Shown one piece after another: positions 40,595 through 52,197 of a stretch of 64,000 bases of DNA. Below the pieces are notes generated by a model. It was not told where the DNA came from. It did no database searches and saw nothing but the letters and a program-made list of their open reading frames with translations. The stretch comes from Phyllobacteriaceae bacterium (GTDB lineage: Bacteria; Pseudomonadota; Alphaproteobacteria; Rhizobiales; Rhizobiaceae), in the NCBI GenBank assembly GCA_024742765.1, contig JANSXT010000019.1:22045-86044 (forward strand), read 5' to 3'. Position numbers and translations under genes: made by a program. The first letter of the stretch is position 1; every line of letters starts with the position of its first letter.

Positions 40595-43519
40595 CTATTC
40601 CGCCGCTTGTTCCTCGCGGGCGACGATCGGATTGCGTTGCACGATCAGCGCCGCAGCATCCTCCGGCGTCAGCGGCTGGCCGGTGATGAAGCCCTGCAGA
40701 TAGTCCGCCCCCATCTCCGCCAGGGCCGACCGGTCGTCCTGGTCCTCGACACCCTCGGCGACGACGGAAAGGCCCAGCGCGTGGGCCATGTCGATAATCG
40801 ATCGCAACAGCGCATCGCGTCCCGACGAAATGGGCCGCATGAAGGATCGGTCGATCTTCAGGACATCGAACGGAAAGCGCGACAGGTAGGACAGTGACGA
40901 ATAGCCCGTGCCGAAGTCGTCGAGCGCCAGCTTGACGCCCAGCGCCTTGACCCGCTCGAGGACGCGCACATTCTGCTCGGGGTTCTGCATCAGCGAGGTC
41001 TCGGTGATCTCGATGCGCAGCGTGTGGGTCCGTTGCGGATGGCGCGCCAGAATACCGGAAACCAGATTGGTGAAGTCGCGCCGGACCAGTTGCTGCGCCG
41101 ACACGTTGACCGACACGAAGACCGGCGTCTCGGGCAGCGCCGTTTCCCACTCCATCAATTGCGCTGCGGCCATGTCCAGCGCGTGCGCGCCCAGATCGCC
41201 GATCAGCTCGGACCGTTCGGCGATGGCGATGAACTCGGTCGGCGGGACATCGCCGCGCCTTGGATGTTGCCAGCGCATCAGCGCCTCGAAGCCGGCAATG
41301 TCACCAGTATCGGCGGCGATGATCGGCTGATAGACGAGCGAGATCTGGTCTCGTTCGATCGCCCGGTGGAGATCGGCCTCGATCTGGACGATGTTGGAGC
41401 CGCCGTCGCGGAAGGCCGGGCGGAACGGTTCGACACGGTCGCCGCCGAAGCGCTTGGCCTGATGCAGCGCCAGTTCGGTGTCCTTGAACAGTTCCTCGCC
41501 GCGCTTGCATTCGGGCGACCAGGTGGCAAGGCCGACCGATGGCGTCAGGACGATCTCGCGCTCGGCGAAGCTGATCGGCGTCTTGATGGTCTTCTTGACC
41601 GCTTCGGCGAAGGCGGCAATGCCGCTGGGCTCGGATTCAGAGACCAGAACGATGCCGAACTGGTCGCCGCCGATCCGCGCCAGCGTGTCCTGCGGCCGCA
41701 ACTGCCGTTTCAGCCGCCGCGCCACCGTGATCAGCAGCGTGTCGCCTGCATTGATGCCAACGCTTTCGTTGACTTCCTTGAACCGGTCGATGTCGACGAT
41801 GAAGACCGTCGGGCGCACCGGCCCGTCGGGTGTCGCCAGCGCCACCGCCGTGCGGATGCGGTCGAAGAACAGTTCGCGGTTGGGAAGCCCGGTCAGATTG
41901 TCATGCACCGCATCGTGCAAAAGGCGCTCCTCGGCGCGCTTTTGCGCACTGACATCGGTCGCCGTGCCGATGCAGCGGATCACCGATCCGTCCGCGCCAA
42001 TCACCGGCCGCGCGGACACAGCGTACCAGGCGTGCTGGGTTTCGCCGGTGCGCATGCGCAGGACCAGATCGATCTTGCCGCGCCGGCGTTCGACGACGGC
42101 ATCAAGCGCCGCCCGGAAGGTCTCCCGGTCGTCGGGATGGACATGCTTGAGCCAGTTCTTGGCCGGCCCCTGCAGGGCGGTCGGCCCGAGGCCCAGCAAG
42201 ACGCCCAGATTAGGTGTCGTCGTCAGCCGGTCGCGGCCAACATCCCAATCCCAGACGATGCCGCCCGAACCGGTGACGGCCAGCGCCTGCAATTCGACAT
42301 TGGAAAAAAGGTTTTCGTGGAACGCGCCGCCCGAAAAGGCGCTTTGCAGGATGGTGAACCCGATCAAGAGGATGACCAGCACGAGACCGCCGGCGAGCGC
42401 CGGCTGGATGATGTCATTGTCCACCTGACCGGTGATCGTCATCCATCCTGCCGCCACCCAGGCCAGAAGCAGCGCCCAGGCCGGGATCAGCATGATCGCC
42501 TTGTCGAAACCGCGCAGGCTCAAAATGATGATCAGCGCCAGACCGAAGGCCGCCGTCACGGCGAGCGCGATCCGCGCGACGCCTGCGGCGACGGAAGGAT
42601 CGTAGGTGACCAGCGCCCCCAGGACGACCATGCCGAACAGCCAGAACAGCGCGCCCCAGCGCATCCGGTCGCTCCACCGGTCAAGGCTCAGATGGGTGAA
42701 CAGGAACAGCCCAAGCGTTGCCACAACGGCGATCTCGGACGTTGCCCGCCAGGTGCGTATCGCCGCCGTGTCGAGCACGCCGAACTGGCTGATGAAGCCG
42801 AAATCGATCGACACATAGGCAAGCACCGACCAGGCAAGGGCGGCCGCTGCCGGGAAGGTCGCCGTGCCGCGCACGACGAACAGGATCGACAGGAAAAGCG
42901 CCAGAAGGCCGGCAATGCCCAGAACGATGCCGTGATAGAGCGTATAGGAATTGACGATGTCCTTGTAGGCATCCTCTTCCCAAAGATAGAGCTGCGGCAG
43001 GGTGGGCGAGGCCAGTTCAGCGACCAGCGTGATCACCGCGCCCGGATCGAGCGTGATCGCGAAAATGTCGGCATGCGGATCATCGATCCGGTCGAGCGAA
43101 AAGCCCGAACTGGGCGTGAAGGCAACGATCCGCTGCGCACCCAGATCGGGCCAGAACAGGCCGGAATTGACCAGCCGGAACCGCGGCGCCACCAGAAGCC
43201 GGTCGAGCTGCACGTCGCTTGTGTTGGTCAGGACCAGCACCGCCCAGTCTCCCGCCGTGTCCGCATTGGCGGCCTGCACCTCGATGGTCCGCACGATGCC
43301 CTCGGCATCGGGTGCCGTCGATACGCGGAACGCATTGCCGCGATCGCGATAGATCGTCACGGCGCCGGTCAGATCGAGCGCGGTGTCATCGCGGCCGATC
43401 GAGATCGGCTCGTTGGACTGGGCATGCACCGGCATGGCTGCGGGCAGCGCCGCCAGCAAGGTCGCCAGAAAAAACCCGGCCAAGACGCGGAGCGACCCAA
43501 TCAGCCGGCGGGCAAGCAT
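40595..43519 (-). CDS. 7TMR-DISM-like membrane sensor with PAS, GGDEF-like (GGDQF) and EAL domains
   Basis: N-terminal extracellular region and about 7 TMs; PAS LKHVHPDDRETFRAALDAV; ARIGGDQFGIVL; FEALMRW, DDFGTGYSSLSYLSRFPFDVLKIDRSFM, VAEGVED. Confidence 0.93.
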   Translation of the reverse strand: MLARRLIGSLRVLAGFFLATLLAALPAAMPVHAQSNEPISIGRDDTALDLTGAVTIYRDRGNAFRVSTAPDAEGIVRTIEVQAANADTAGDWAVLVLTNTSDVQLDRLLVAPRFRLVNSGLFWPDLGAQRIVAFTPSSGFSLDRIDDPHADIFAITLDPGAVITLVAELASPTLPQLYLWEEDAYKDIVNSYTLYHGIVLGIAGLLALFLSILFVVRGTATFPAAAALAWSVLAYVSIDFGFISQFGVLDTAAIRTWRATSEIAVVATLGLFLFTHLSLDRWSDRMRWGALFWLFGMVVLGALVTYDPSVAAGVARIALAVTAAFGLALIIILSLRGFDKAIMLIPAWALLLAWVAAGWMTITGQVDNDIIQPALAGGLVLVILLIGFTILQSAFSGGAFHENLFSNVELQALAVTGSGGIVWDWDVGRDRLTTTPNLGVLLGLGPTALQGPAKNWLKHVHPDDRETFRAALDAVVERRRGKIDLVLRMRTGETQHAWYAVSARPVIGADGSVIRCIGTATDVSAQKRAEERLLHDAVHDNLTGLPNRELFFDRIRTAVALATPDGPVRPTVFIVDIDRFKEVNESVGINAGDTLLITVARRLKRQLRPQDTLARIGGDQFGIVLVSESEPSGIAAFAEAVKKTIKTPISFAEREIVLTPSVGLATWSPECKRGEELFKDTELALHQAKRFGGDRVEPFRPAFRDGGSNIVQIEADLHRAIERDQISLVYQPIIAADTGDIAGFEALMRWQHPRRGDVPPTEFIAIAERSELIGDLGAHALDMAAAQLMEWETALPETPVFVSVNVSAQQLVRRDFTNLVSGILARHPQRTHTLRIEITETSLMQNPEQNVRVLERVKALGVKLALDDFGTGYSSLSYLSRFPFDVLKIDRSFMRPISSGRDALLRSIIDMAHALGLSVVAEGVEDQDDRSALAEMGADYLQGFITGQPLTPEDAAALIVQRNPIVAREEQAAE

Positions 43520-43544
43520 GTCGATGGGCAAGTGCAAAAGCACC

Positions 43545-44114
43545 TCAGATATCCGTCCGGTCGAGGCGCGCCGCGTCCAGATGCATCGGATTGATGCGCG
43601 CGTAAAGGACATGGTCGCGCCAGCGGCCGTTGATTTTCAGATAGGCGCGCAACACGCCTTCGCGTTCAAATCCGTTCTTCTCCAGAAGCCGGATCGACTT
43701 GCTGTTGCCCGGAATGCAGGCAGCTTCAAGGCGATGCAGGCCGGTTCGCGCGAACGCATATTCGCAGACCAGCGCCACCGCTTCGCTCATCAAGCCCTGG
43801 CCGGCGAACTTCTCGCCGATCCAGTATCCGATCTGGCCGTTCTGTGCGACGCCGCGGCGGATGTTTCCAAGGGTTATGCCGCCCAAAAGCGTCTCGTCGC
43901 TGTTGCGCACCACGAAGAAGGGAAAGCCCGTGCCCGCGCGTATCTCGCTTGCATAGCGGCGCAGCCGCGCACGGAAGGCGGGCCGGGTCAGGTCGTCGCG
44001 CGGCCAGACCGGCTCCCAGGGTTGCAGGAATTGCGCGCTTTCGGCGCGCAGGGCGGCCCATTGCTCGTGGTCGGCCAGTTCGGGATGGCGCAGATGCACG
44101 GTCCGGCCTTCCAT
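43545..44114 (-). CDS. GNAT N-acetyltransferase (RimJ/RimL-like)
   Basis: IGYWIGEKFAGQGLMSEAVALVCEYAFARTGLHRLEAACIPGNSKSIRLLEKNGFEREG. Confidence 0.92.
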   Translation of the reverse strand: MEGRTVHLRHPELADHEQWAALRAESAQFLQPWEPVWPRDDLTRPAFRARLRRYASEIRAGTGFPFFVVRNSDETLLGGITLGNIRRGVAQNGQIGYWIGEKFAGQGLMSEAVALVCEYAFARTGLHRLEAACIPGNSKSIRLLEKNGFEREGVLRAYLKINGRWRDHVLYARINPMHLDAARLDRTDI

Positions 44115-44182
44115 CACCGCGCCGGATGTGCCCCGGCTCGAAAATGCGAACATCGGCCTCCTCCGTTGCCCCGTCTGCGCCG

Positions 44183-45496
44183 TCAGCCGACCGCCGCGCG
44201 CCGATGCTGGGCCGCGCCCGGTTGCGGCGCTCCCGCGACCAGCCGCGCGCGGATATCGTCCATGTCCATCAGCGTATCGACCGGCCCGACGGCCGAAACG
44301 GTGGGCGCGGAATCAACGAAGATGCGGCCCGCCAGATCGCGCAGCCGCGCAACGGTGAGGTTGTCGAGCCGCAGCAGAAGTTCCTCATTGGGAATGGGGC
44401 GGCCGAACAAGAGGATCTGCCGGGCGATCTGGCCCGCCCGGCTCGGCGCGCTTTCGCCCGACATCAAAAGACTTGCGCGGAACTGCGCCCGCGCCCGGTC
44501 CAGTTCGCTCTGTTCGATGTCGAAGGCCGCCCGCGACAGTTCGCCGATGATCAATTCGAGAAGCTTGGGCAGGTCGCCCGGCTCGGTGGCGGCGTGCACG
44601 CCGAAGATGCCGGTATCGGAAAAGCCCCAATGGAACGCATAGATCGAATAGCACAGGCCGTGCTTTTCGCGCACTTCCTGAAAGAGGCGCGAGGACATGG
44701 CGCCGCCCAGCAGCATCGCCAGAACCTGGCTGCAATAATAGTCGCGCACATGATAGGCGCGTCCCTCGAACCCGAGCACGACCTGCGTGTCCTGCAGGGT
44801 GCGCTGCTCGCGATAATCGCCGCCCACATAATGCGCCAGGCCAAGCTCGCGCCCCTCCGCCGACGGCTTCATCGTGGAAAAGCGCTGTTCGGCCATCTTG
44901 ACGATCTCGTCATGGTCGACGGCGCCGGTCGCCGCGATCACCATGCGTTCGCCACTATATTCCCGCTCGACATAGGCGCGGATCATGTCCGGCGTGAACG
45001 AGGCGATCGTGTCCCGCGTTCCGAGGATCGAACGGCCGACCGGCTGATGCCGGAAGGCGGTCTCGGTGAACCGGTCGAACACGACATCGTCCGGCGTGTC
45101 GATCGCCGCGCCCAATTCCTGCAAAACGACGTGCTTCTCGCGTTCCAGTTCGTCGGCTTCAAAACGCGAATTCTGCAAGATGTCGGCAAGAACGTCGATC
45201 GCCAGCCCCGTGTCCTGACGCAGGACGCGCACGAAGAAGGATGTGGTCTCGACGCTTGTCGCCGCATTGATGTCGCCGCCGACATTTTCAATGGCCTCGG
45301 CCAGATCGCGCGCGCTGCGCGTCGCCGTGCCCTTGAAGGCCATATGCTCGAGCATGTGGGCGATGCCATGCTCATGGTCCTGTTCGTTGCGGGTGCCGGC
45401 CTTGAACCATGCGCCGACCGAGACGCTCTCGACATTGTCGAACCGTTGCGTGGCAACGGTGATCCCGTTCTTCAGGACGGTTGTCTGGACTGTCAT
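44183..45496 (-). CDS. M16 family zinc metallopeptidase
   Basis: GTRNEQDHEHGIAHMLEHMAFKGT (HxxEH), GGAMSSRLFQEVREKHGLCYSIY. Confidence 0.96.
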   Translation of the reverse strand: MTVQTTVLKNGITVATQRFDNVESVSVGAWFKAGTRNEQDHEHGIAHMLEHMAFKGTATRSARDLAEAIENVGGDINAATSVETTSFFVRVLRQDTGLAIDVLADILQNSRFEADELEREKHVVLQELGAAIDTPDDVVFDRFTETAFRHQPVGRSILGTRDTIASFTPDMIRAYVEREYSGERMVIAATGAVDHDEIVKMAEQRFSTMKPSAEGRELGLAHYVGGDYREQRTLQDTQVVLGFEGRAYHVRDYYCSQVLAMLLGGAMSSRLFQEVREKHGLCYSIYAFHWGFSDTGIFGVHAATEPGDLPKLLELIIGELSRAAFDIEQSELDRARAQFRASLLMSGESAPSRAGQIARQILLFGRPIPNEELLLRLDNLTVARLRDLAGRIFVDSAPTVSAVGPVDTLMDMDDIRARLVAGAPQPGAAQHRRAAVG

Positions 45497-45526
45497 ATAC
45501 GCGCGCACTCCCCCGGGGCTTTTGTC

Positions 45527-46942
45527 TTATGAGGCCCCGACATTTCCTCCGGCAGCCCGTGTGCGGGCCGAAATGTGATCTTCCACCATTTTGAGATCAG
45601 ATGGAAGTGGCGCGAACCGTTCGCGCCGCTCCATCAGATCGCCCAGCCAGGCCGGTAGCCCCGGCCGGATTCCCGCCGCTTCTTCGACCGCATCGGGAAA
45701 CTTGGCCGGATGGGCCGTCGCCAGCACGACCATCGGCGTGTCGGCCCGGGCGTGTGCCCGCGCGACATGGGTCGCAACCGCCGTGTGCGGGTCCAGCAGA
45801 TAGCCCGATGCGTTCAGAACATGCGCGATGGTATGCCCGGCCTCGTTCATGTCGGCGCGGCCCGCCGCAAAATCGGCCGCGATGGCCTGGTGAACCGGGT
45901 CGCCCAGCGCGAACTGCCGAGACTGTTTGAGTGTCTCCATGGCGCGTCGCACATAGTCCGCATCGCGCCCGGACGCTTCGAAAAGAAGCCGCTCGAAATT
46001 CGACGAGATCTGGATGTCCATGGATGGCGAGGTGGTCTGGACGACATCGCGCATCTCGTAAGTGCCGGTCTCCAGCGTCCGGGCGAGAATGTCATTATCG
46101 TTGGTGGCAATGATCAGCTTGTCGATGGGCAGTCCCATCCGCTTGGCGGCATAGCCGGCGAACACGTCGCCGAAATTGCCGGTCGGCACGGTGAACGAGA
46201 CCGGCCGGTCCGGCGCGCCCAGCGAAACCGCCGACGTGAAATAGTAGACGATCTGGGCCATGATCCGGGCCCAGTTGATCGAATTGACGCCCGACAGCCG
46301 CACTGCGTCGCGGAAAGCGCCATGGTTGAACATCGCCTTGACCAGGTTCTGGCAGTCGTCGAAATTGCCGTCGATCGCCAGCGCATGCACGTTGGCCGCA
46401 TCCGAACCGGTCATCTGGCGCTGCTGCACTGGCGAAACCCGGCCTTCGGGGAACAGGATGAACATGTCTGTCCGGTCGCGGCCCGCAAACGCATCGATCG
46501 CCGCGCCGCCCGTGTCGCCGGAAGTCGCCCCGACGATGGTCGCGCGCTGATCCCGTTCGGCCAATACATGGTCCATCAGGCGGCTCAAAAGCTGCATGGC
46601 CACGTCCTTGAACGCGAGCGTCGGACCATGGAACAGTTCGAGCACGAATTCGTGGGCGCCCGTCTGGACCAAGGGACAGACCGCCTCGTGCCGGAAGGTT
46701 CCGTATGCCTCGGCGACGATCGCCTCGAAGGTTGCGCGCTCGATCTCGCCCTCAACGAACGGCCACATCACCGTCACGGCCGTCTGCGCGAACGATTGGC
46801 CGCGCAGTGCCCTGATTGCGTCGGCGGACAAGTGCGGCCAGCTTTCGGGCAGGTAGAGCCCGCCATCGGCGGCCAGTCCTGTCAGAATGGCGTCGCGAAA
46901 ACCAAGATGCGGTGCCTCGCCGCGTGTCGAGATGAATTTCAC
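45527..46942 (-). CDS. thrC: Threonine synthase
   Basis: FHGPTLAFKDVAMQLL, ATSGDTGGAAIDAFAGRD, VPTGNFGDVFAGYAAKRMGLPIDKLIIATNDNDIL. Confidence 0.97.
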   Translation of the reverse strand: MKFISTRGEAPHLGFRDAILTGLAADGGLYLPESWPHLSADAIRALRGQSFAQTAVTVMWPFVEGEIERATFEAIVAEAYGTFRHEAVCPLVQTGAHEFVLELFHGPTLAFKDVAMQLLSRLMDHVLAERDQRATIVGATSGDTGGAAIDAFAGRDRTDMFILFPEGRVSPVQQRQMTGSDAANVHALAIDGNFDDCQNLVKAMFNHGAFRDAVRLSGVNSINWARIMAQIVYYFTSAVSLGAPDRPVSFTVPTGNFGDVFAGYAAKRMGLPIDKLIIATNDNDILARTLETGTYEMRDVVQTTSPSMDIQISSNFERLLFEASGRDADYVRRAMETLKQSRQFALGDPVHQAIAADFAAGRADMNEAGHTIAHVLNASGYLLDPHTAVATHVARAHARADTPMVVLATAHPAKFPDAVEEAAGIRPGLPAWLGDLMERRERFAPLPSDLKMVEDHISARTRAAGGNVGAS

Positions 46943-47132
46943 GGTGCTGTTGCCCTCACTGGCTGATCCCTGCCGTCAGCCATTGCACAAAATGCGCGCG
47001 AGCCTTATCGGAAATCCGACGGGATCGGAACCCCTGCGGCCATGCGCGACCGCCGCATGGTTGACACGATGTGCCACTAGCCGAATGGTGCGCGCCGCAA
47101 GCGCCGGCTGCAGGAATTGGAGAGCGAGAACG

Positions 47133-47717
47133 ATGGTGATGGGTATCGAAACATGCAGGGCTGGGCTCCATGGCAAGGGCGCTGCCCGCACGGCCCGGTC
47201 GCTGGCCGTTCTTGGCATGCTGGCGGCACTGGTCGCCTGTCAGTCCGGTGGCACCAATGAAGTCCTCGATGTGTCCAACAATGACGAGACTTTCACCGAG
47301 GCGGACCTGCGCGCCTATTGCCCGCGCGTGACCCTGCTCGAAGGCACGGCCTATCTACGCACCTATACGAGCGGCAATGAGGGCAATCCCGACGAAGTCG
47401 TTCATCAGGCGGTGATTTCCGACGTCACGCGCTCATGCCGCTATCGCAACGGCCAATTGCTGATGACGGTGGCGGCCGCCGGCCGTGTGGTCAACGGGCC
47501 GAAGGGCGCGCCCGGCTCGCTCAACCTGCCGGTGCGCGTTGCGATCCGCGCCGGCGAAAACCTGCCCTATTCGCAGCTTGGCCGCATCGATGTGGCGATG
47601 GGCGGTGGGGCCACACAGTTCATCTATCGAGACGACCAGATTGTCTTGCCCGAACCGGAAACCCGCAACCTGCAGGTCATCGTCGGCTTCGACGAGGGGC
47701 CTTACGACACGCCCTGA
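47133..47717 (+). CDS. Lipoprotein of unknown function
   Basis: Lipobox-like LAALVACQSGG; conserved-looking YCPRVTLLEGTAYLRTYTSG. Confidence 0.75.
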   Translation: MVMGIETCRAGLHGKGAARTARSLAVLGMLAALVACQSGGTNEVLDVSNNDETFTEADLRAYCPRVTLLEGTAYLRTYTSGNEGNPDEVVHQAVISDVTRSCRYRNGQLLMTVAAAGRVVNGPKGAPGSLNLPVRVAIRAGENLPYSQLGRIDVAMGGGATQFIYRDDQIVLPEPETRNLQVIVGFDEGPYDTP

Positions 47718-47750
47718 ACCGGGCAGCGGCGACCGCTCGCCAACCTTTGA

Positions 47751-48976
<1,226 letters not shown>

Positions 48977-48998
48977 CTTTCGGCACCTGACCTCCAGT

Positions 48999-49616
48999 TC
49001 AATCAGGCCGAAACCCGAAGCGCTGCAGGTCTTCCCGCAGCGCTTCGGCGCTTGTGAACTGCACGGCATGCCATCCAAAGGCGCGCGCGGCCTCGACATT
49101 CTTTTCGCTGTCGTCGATGAACAGCGTCGCCGCGGAATCGAGTTCGAACGTTGCGGTGTGCAGCGCATAGATCGCCGGATCGGGCTTGATCAGTCCGGCG
49201 CGTCCCGACACGGTCACACCACGCCCCGATTTCAGAAACGGAAACATGGTCTGCGCTTCGGCGAACGTGTCGGCGGCGAAATTGGTCAGGAAGGTGATGT
49301 CGGTGCCGGCCTCGATCAGTTCGGTGAGGATCGTCACGCTGTCCTCATAGGCATGCGGCACCATCTCGCGCCAGTTCTGCCGGAAGGCGCGGATTTCGCG
49401 TTCCCACTGCGGATGATCGGCGATCAGTTCGGCTTCCGCGTCAGCCCACGACCGGCCGCGATCCTGTTCGATGTTCCAGCCAACCGTCGTGACATTGTCG
49501 AGAAACCAGGCCCGCTTTTCATCGTCTGGGATCAGATGCCGGAACGGCGCTTCCCGATCATAGTGGATCAGCACATTGCCCACGTCGAAAACGACGTGGC
49601 GGATCGAATTGGTCAT
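48999..49616 (-). CDS. HAD family hydrolase
   Basis: VVFDVGNVLIHYD, FLTNFAADTF, GLIKPDPAIYALH, LFIDDSEKNVEAARAFGWHAVQF. Confidence 0.95.
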   Translation of the reverse strand: MTNSIRHVVFDVGNVLIHYDREAPFRHLIPDDEKRAWFLDNVTTVGWNIEQDRGRSWADAEAELIADHPQWEREIRAFRQNWREMVPHAYEDSVTILTELIEAGTDITFLTNFAADTFAEAQTMFPFLKSGRGVTVSGRAGLIKPDPAIYALHTATFELDSAATLFIDDSEKNVEAARAFGWHAVQFTSAEALREDLQRFGFRPD

Positions 49617-49626
49617 GACGGTCCCC

Positions 49627-50697
49627 TCAAAACGCGTTTGGTAAAGCACACGCGATCGCTTTTTTCATGACGGTGGGCAGGGCTTCGCCGGCGAGTTCCG
49701 AAGCCGGTGACCACCATTGCCCGTCGCTGGCACCACAGTTCGACCGCGCAAACCAGACGGTCAGGTCGAGCGCGAAATGGGTAAAGACGTGCCGCACCTG
49801 CCCGCACTGGCGCCATGTGAGACCGTCGACGGGCGCGGCGTCCGAGCCCGTTTCGCCGTCGCGCCGCGCCGTCCATCCGGTCGTTGGCACCTGCGTCATG
49901 CCGGCCAGAAGCCCGGTTCCGGCCCGCTTTTCCAACAGCACCGCACCGTCGTCGCGCACCAGCACATATGCCGCGCCAACACGCAGCGGTTTGTCCTTTT
50001 TGGGCGCCTTGACGGGGAAGCGCTCCGGATCGCCCTGATTGAGAGCGGCGCAGTCCGACCGAAGCGGGCAGGGCAAACATGCCGGGCGTTTCGGCGTGCA
50101 GATTGTGGCGCCAAGGTCCATCATCGCCTGCGCGAAATCGCCCGGCCGGTTCGCGTCGAGCATCGCCGCGACTTCGGCTTTGATGGTGGGCTTGGCCTTG
50201 GGCAGCGGCGTGTCGATCGCCTTGAGGCGCGTGACCACCCGATCCACATTGCCGTCCACCACGGCGGCCGGAACATCGAACGCGATGGCCGCAATCGCTG
50301 CCGATGTGTAGTCGCCAATGCCGGGCAGGGCGCGCAACGCGTCGAGGTCGTCGGGAAACGCACCGCCATGCGCGGCCATGATCGCATCGGCGCATTTCTT
50401 CAGGTTGCGCGCCCGCGAATAGTAGCCGAGCCCGGCCCAGGCCTTGAGAATGTCCTCTTCGTCCGCCGCTGCGAGCGCTTCGATCGTCGGCCACCGTTCG
50501 GTGAAGGCGTGGAAATAGTCGCGCACGGCGGCGACGGTCGTCTGCTGCAGCATGATCTCCGACAGCCAGACCCGGTATGGGTCGGGACGGACACCCTTTG
50601 CCCGCTCGCGCGGGCTCACGCGCCATGGAAGGTCGCGGGCGTGATCATCGTACCAGGCAAGCAGTTTTTGGGCGGGGGCGGAATCGCGGGACGGCAT
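49627..50697 (-). CDS. mutY: A/G-specific adenine glycosylase MutY
   Basis: PYRVWLSEIMLQQTTVAAVRDYF, LPGIGDYTSAAIAAIAFD, VDGNVDRVVTRL, CTPKRPACLPCPLRSDC Fe-S motif. Confidence 0.97.
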   Translation of the reverse strand: MPSRDSAPAQKLLAWYDDHARDLPWRVSPRERAKGVRPDPYRVWLSEIMLQQTTVAAVRDYFHAFTERWPTIEALAAADEEDILKAWAGLGYYSRARNLKKCADAIMAAHGGAFPDDLDALRALPGIGDYTSAAIAAIAFDVPAAVVDGNVDRVVTRLKAIDTPLPKAKPTIKAEVAAMLDANRPGDFAQAMMDLGATICTPKRPACLPCPLRSDCAALNQGDPERFPVKAPKKDKPLRVGAAYVLVRDDGAVLLEKRAGTGLLAGMTQVPTTGWTARRDGETGSDAAPVDGLTWRQCGQVRHVFTHFALDLTVWFARSNCGASDGQWWSPASELAGEALPTVMKKAIACALPNAF

Positions 50698-50783
50698 GGC
50701 CGCACTTAGGCCGCCGTCCACAACAAGGGCAAGGCCGGTTCATGATGCTTCAAGCGCGCGGGCAGACCTGATAGCATCGCGCC

Positions 50784-51260
50784 ATGGCCAAATCCGCTGC
50801 CAATCTCGTCAATGCCGTGCTCGACCCGGTGCTTGCCAAGCGCGCCGGCCTGTCGCTGGCGCTCATCGATGCCTGGCCGGAGATTGCCGGCGCGCAGATC
50901 GCCGAGGCGTCCTGTCCGCTCAAGATCGACTGGCCGCGCCGGCGCCACGAGGATGATGCATTCGAGCCCGGCGTTTTGGTGGTCGCTGCCGAGGCGATGG
51001 CCGCGCTCCACATCCAGCACCAGACCGGCGAGATTGTCGGGCGGATCAACGCCTTCATGGGGTTCGACGCGATCTGCCGGGTCCGGCTCGTCCAAAAACA
51101 GCTCGTCGAACCGCCCAAGCCACGGCGCACGGCGCGACCACTGTCCGCCGCCGAGACCGACCGTATCGAACGCTTGGCGCAGGGCTTTGATGATGACGGG
51201 CTGCGCGACGCGGTGCGGCGTCTCGGACGCAGCGTCCTGTCGGAAAAGGCCAGCCGCTAG
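50784..51260 (+). CDS. DUF721/DciA-family protein
   Basis: LSLALIDAWPEIAGAQIAEASCPLKIDWPRR, ALHIQHQTGEIVGRINAFMGFDAICRVRLVQ. Confidence 0.88.
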   Translation: MAKSAANLVNAVLDPVLAKRAGLSLALIDAWPEIAGAQIAEASCPLKIDWPRRRHEDDAFEPGVLVVAAEAMAALHIQHQTGEIVGRINAFMGFDAICRVRLVQKQLVEPPKPRRTARPLSAAETDRIERLAQGFDDDGLRDAVRRLGRSVLSEKASR

Positions 51261-51312
51261 GCGCGACAGTTCGCACCGATGACAGCCCGGCGCGGCGCAC
51301 TATCTCCGCATC

Positions 51313-51720
51313 ATGACGATCATCGAACAGACATCGGGCATTGAAGCGTCGGCCGTGTCGCCGGCCATCGCCGTTTTCTATGATGGCGGGTGTCCCGTCT
51401 GCCGGATCGAGGTCGGCTACTACAGCCGGATCGATCGGGCCGGCGCGGTGCGTTGGGTCGACATCGAGGCGCTTGATGATGCCGAACTGCCGGCCGGAAA
51501 GACGCGCGAGGAACTGCTCGGCCGGTTCCATGTCCGCGACCTGGCCGACGGGCACTGGCATGTCGGCGTCGATGCCTTTGCGCGCATCTGGCGCGTCTTG
51601 CCTGTCTGGCGGCGATTTGCGTTCGTCTTCGCCGTTCCCGGGCTTCGCCAACTGGCCGAAATCAGCTATCGCGGTTTCCTGCGCTGGCAGCGTTGGCATC
51701 GGGCCCGCCGGGCACCCTGA
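51313..51720 (+). CDS. DCC family thiol-disulfide oxidoreductase (DUF393)
   Basis: AVFYDGGCPVCRIEVGYYSRID (DGxCPxC). Confidence 0.92.
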   Translation: MTIIEQTSGIEASAVSPAIAVFYDGGCPVCRIEVGYYSRIDRAGAVRWVDIEALDDAELPAGKTREELLGRFHVRDLADGHWHVGVDAFARIWRVLPVWRRFAFVFAVPGLRQLAEISYRGFLRWQRWHRARRAP

Positions 51721-51729
51721 GGAGGCACC

Positions 51730-52197
51730 GTGGCAGAGCCGCTAAAGAAAACATCGCGACCCTTCTGGGAGACCAAACCGCTTGCCGAGATGACCGCGCG
51801 CGAGTGGGAAAGCCTGTGCGACGGGTGCGGCAAATGCTGCATGTCCAAGCTGATCGACGAGGACACGGATGAAATCCTCTATACGACGGTCGCCTGCCGC
51901 TTGTTTGACGCCGCTTCGTGCCGCTGTACGGACTATGAGAACCGGCAGGCAAAAGTCGCTGATTGCGTGCGCCTGACGCCGGACAATGTCGGCGAGATCG
52001 CCTGGCTGCCCGGCACCTGCGCTTACCGGCTGGTGGCCGAGGGCCGGCCGCTCTATGACTGGCACCCGCTCATCTCGGGCGATCCGATGAGCGTTCACGA
52101 GGCGGGCATCTCCGTCTTCGGGCGTGTGACGGCCCGTGAGCAGGACATGGCCCATGACGGCGAATATCTCGACCATCTGGTCGACGGGGAACTGTGA
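51730..52197 (+). CDS. YcgN/UPF0260 family cysteine-cluster protein
   Basis: [59 protein letters not shown]. Confidence 0.94.
   Translation: MAEPLKKTSRPFWETKPLAEMTAREWESLCDGCGKCCMSKLIDEDTDEILYTTVACRLFDAASCRCTDYENRQAKVADCVRLTPDNVGEIAWLPGTCAYRLVAEGRPLYDWHPLISGDPMSVHEAGISVFGRVTAREQDMAHDGEYLDHLVDGEL

Noticed and set aside
41024-43594. 856-aa ORF antisense to the GGDEF/EAL gene
   Set aside because: Codon-phase artefact of high GC; the opposite strand encodes clear PAS/GGDEF/EAL domains
43844-46966. Long + strand ORFs (562 and 418 aa) opposite the M16 peptidase and thrC
   Set aside because: Both lie antisense to well-supported genes and show no domain
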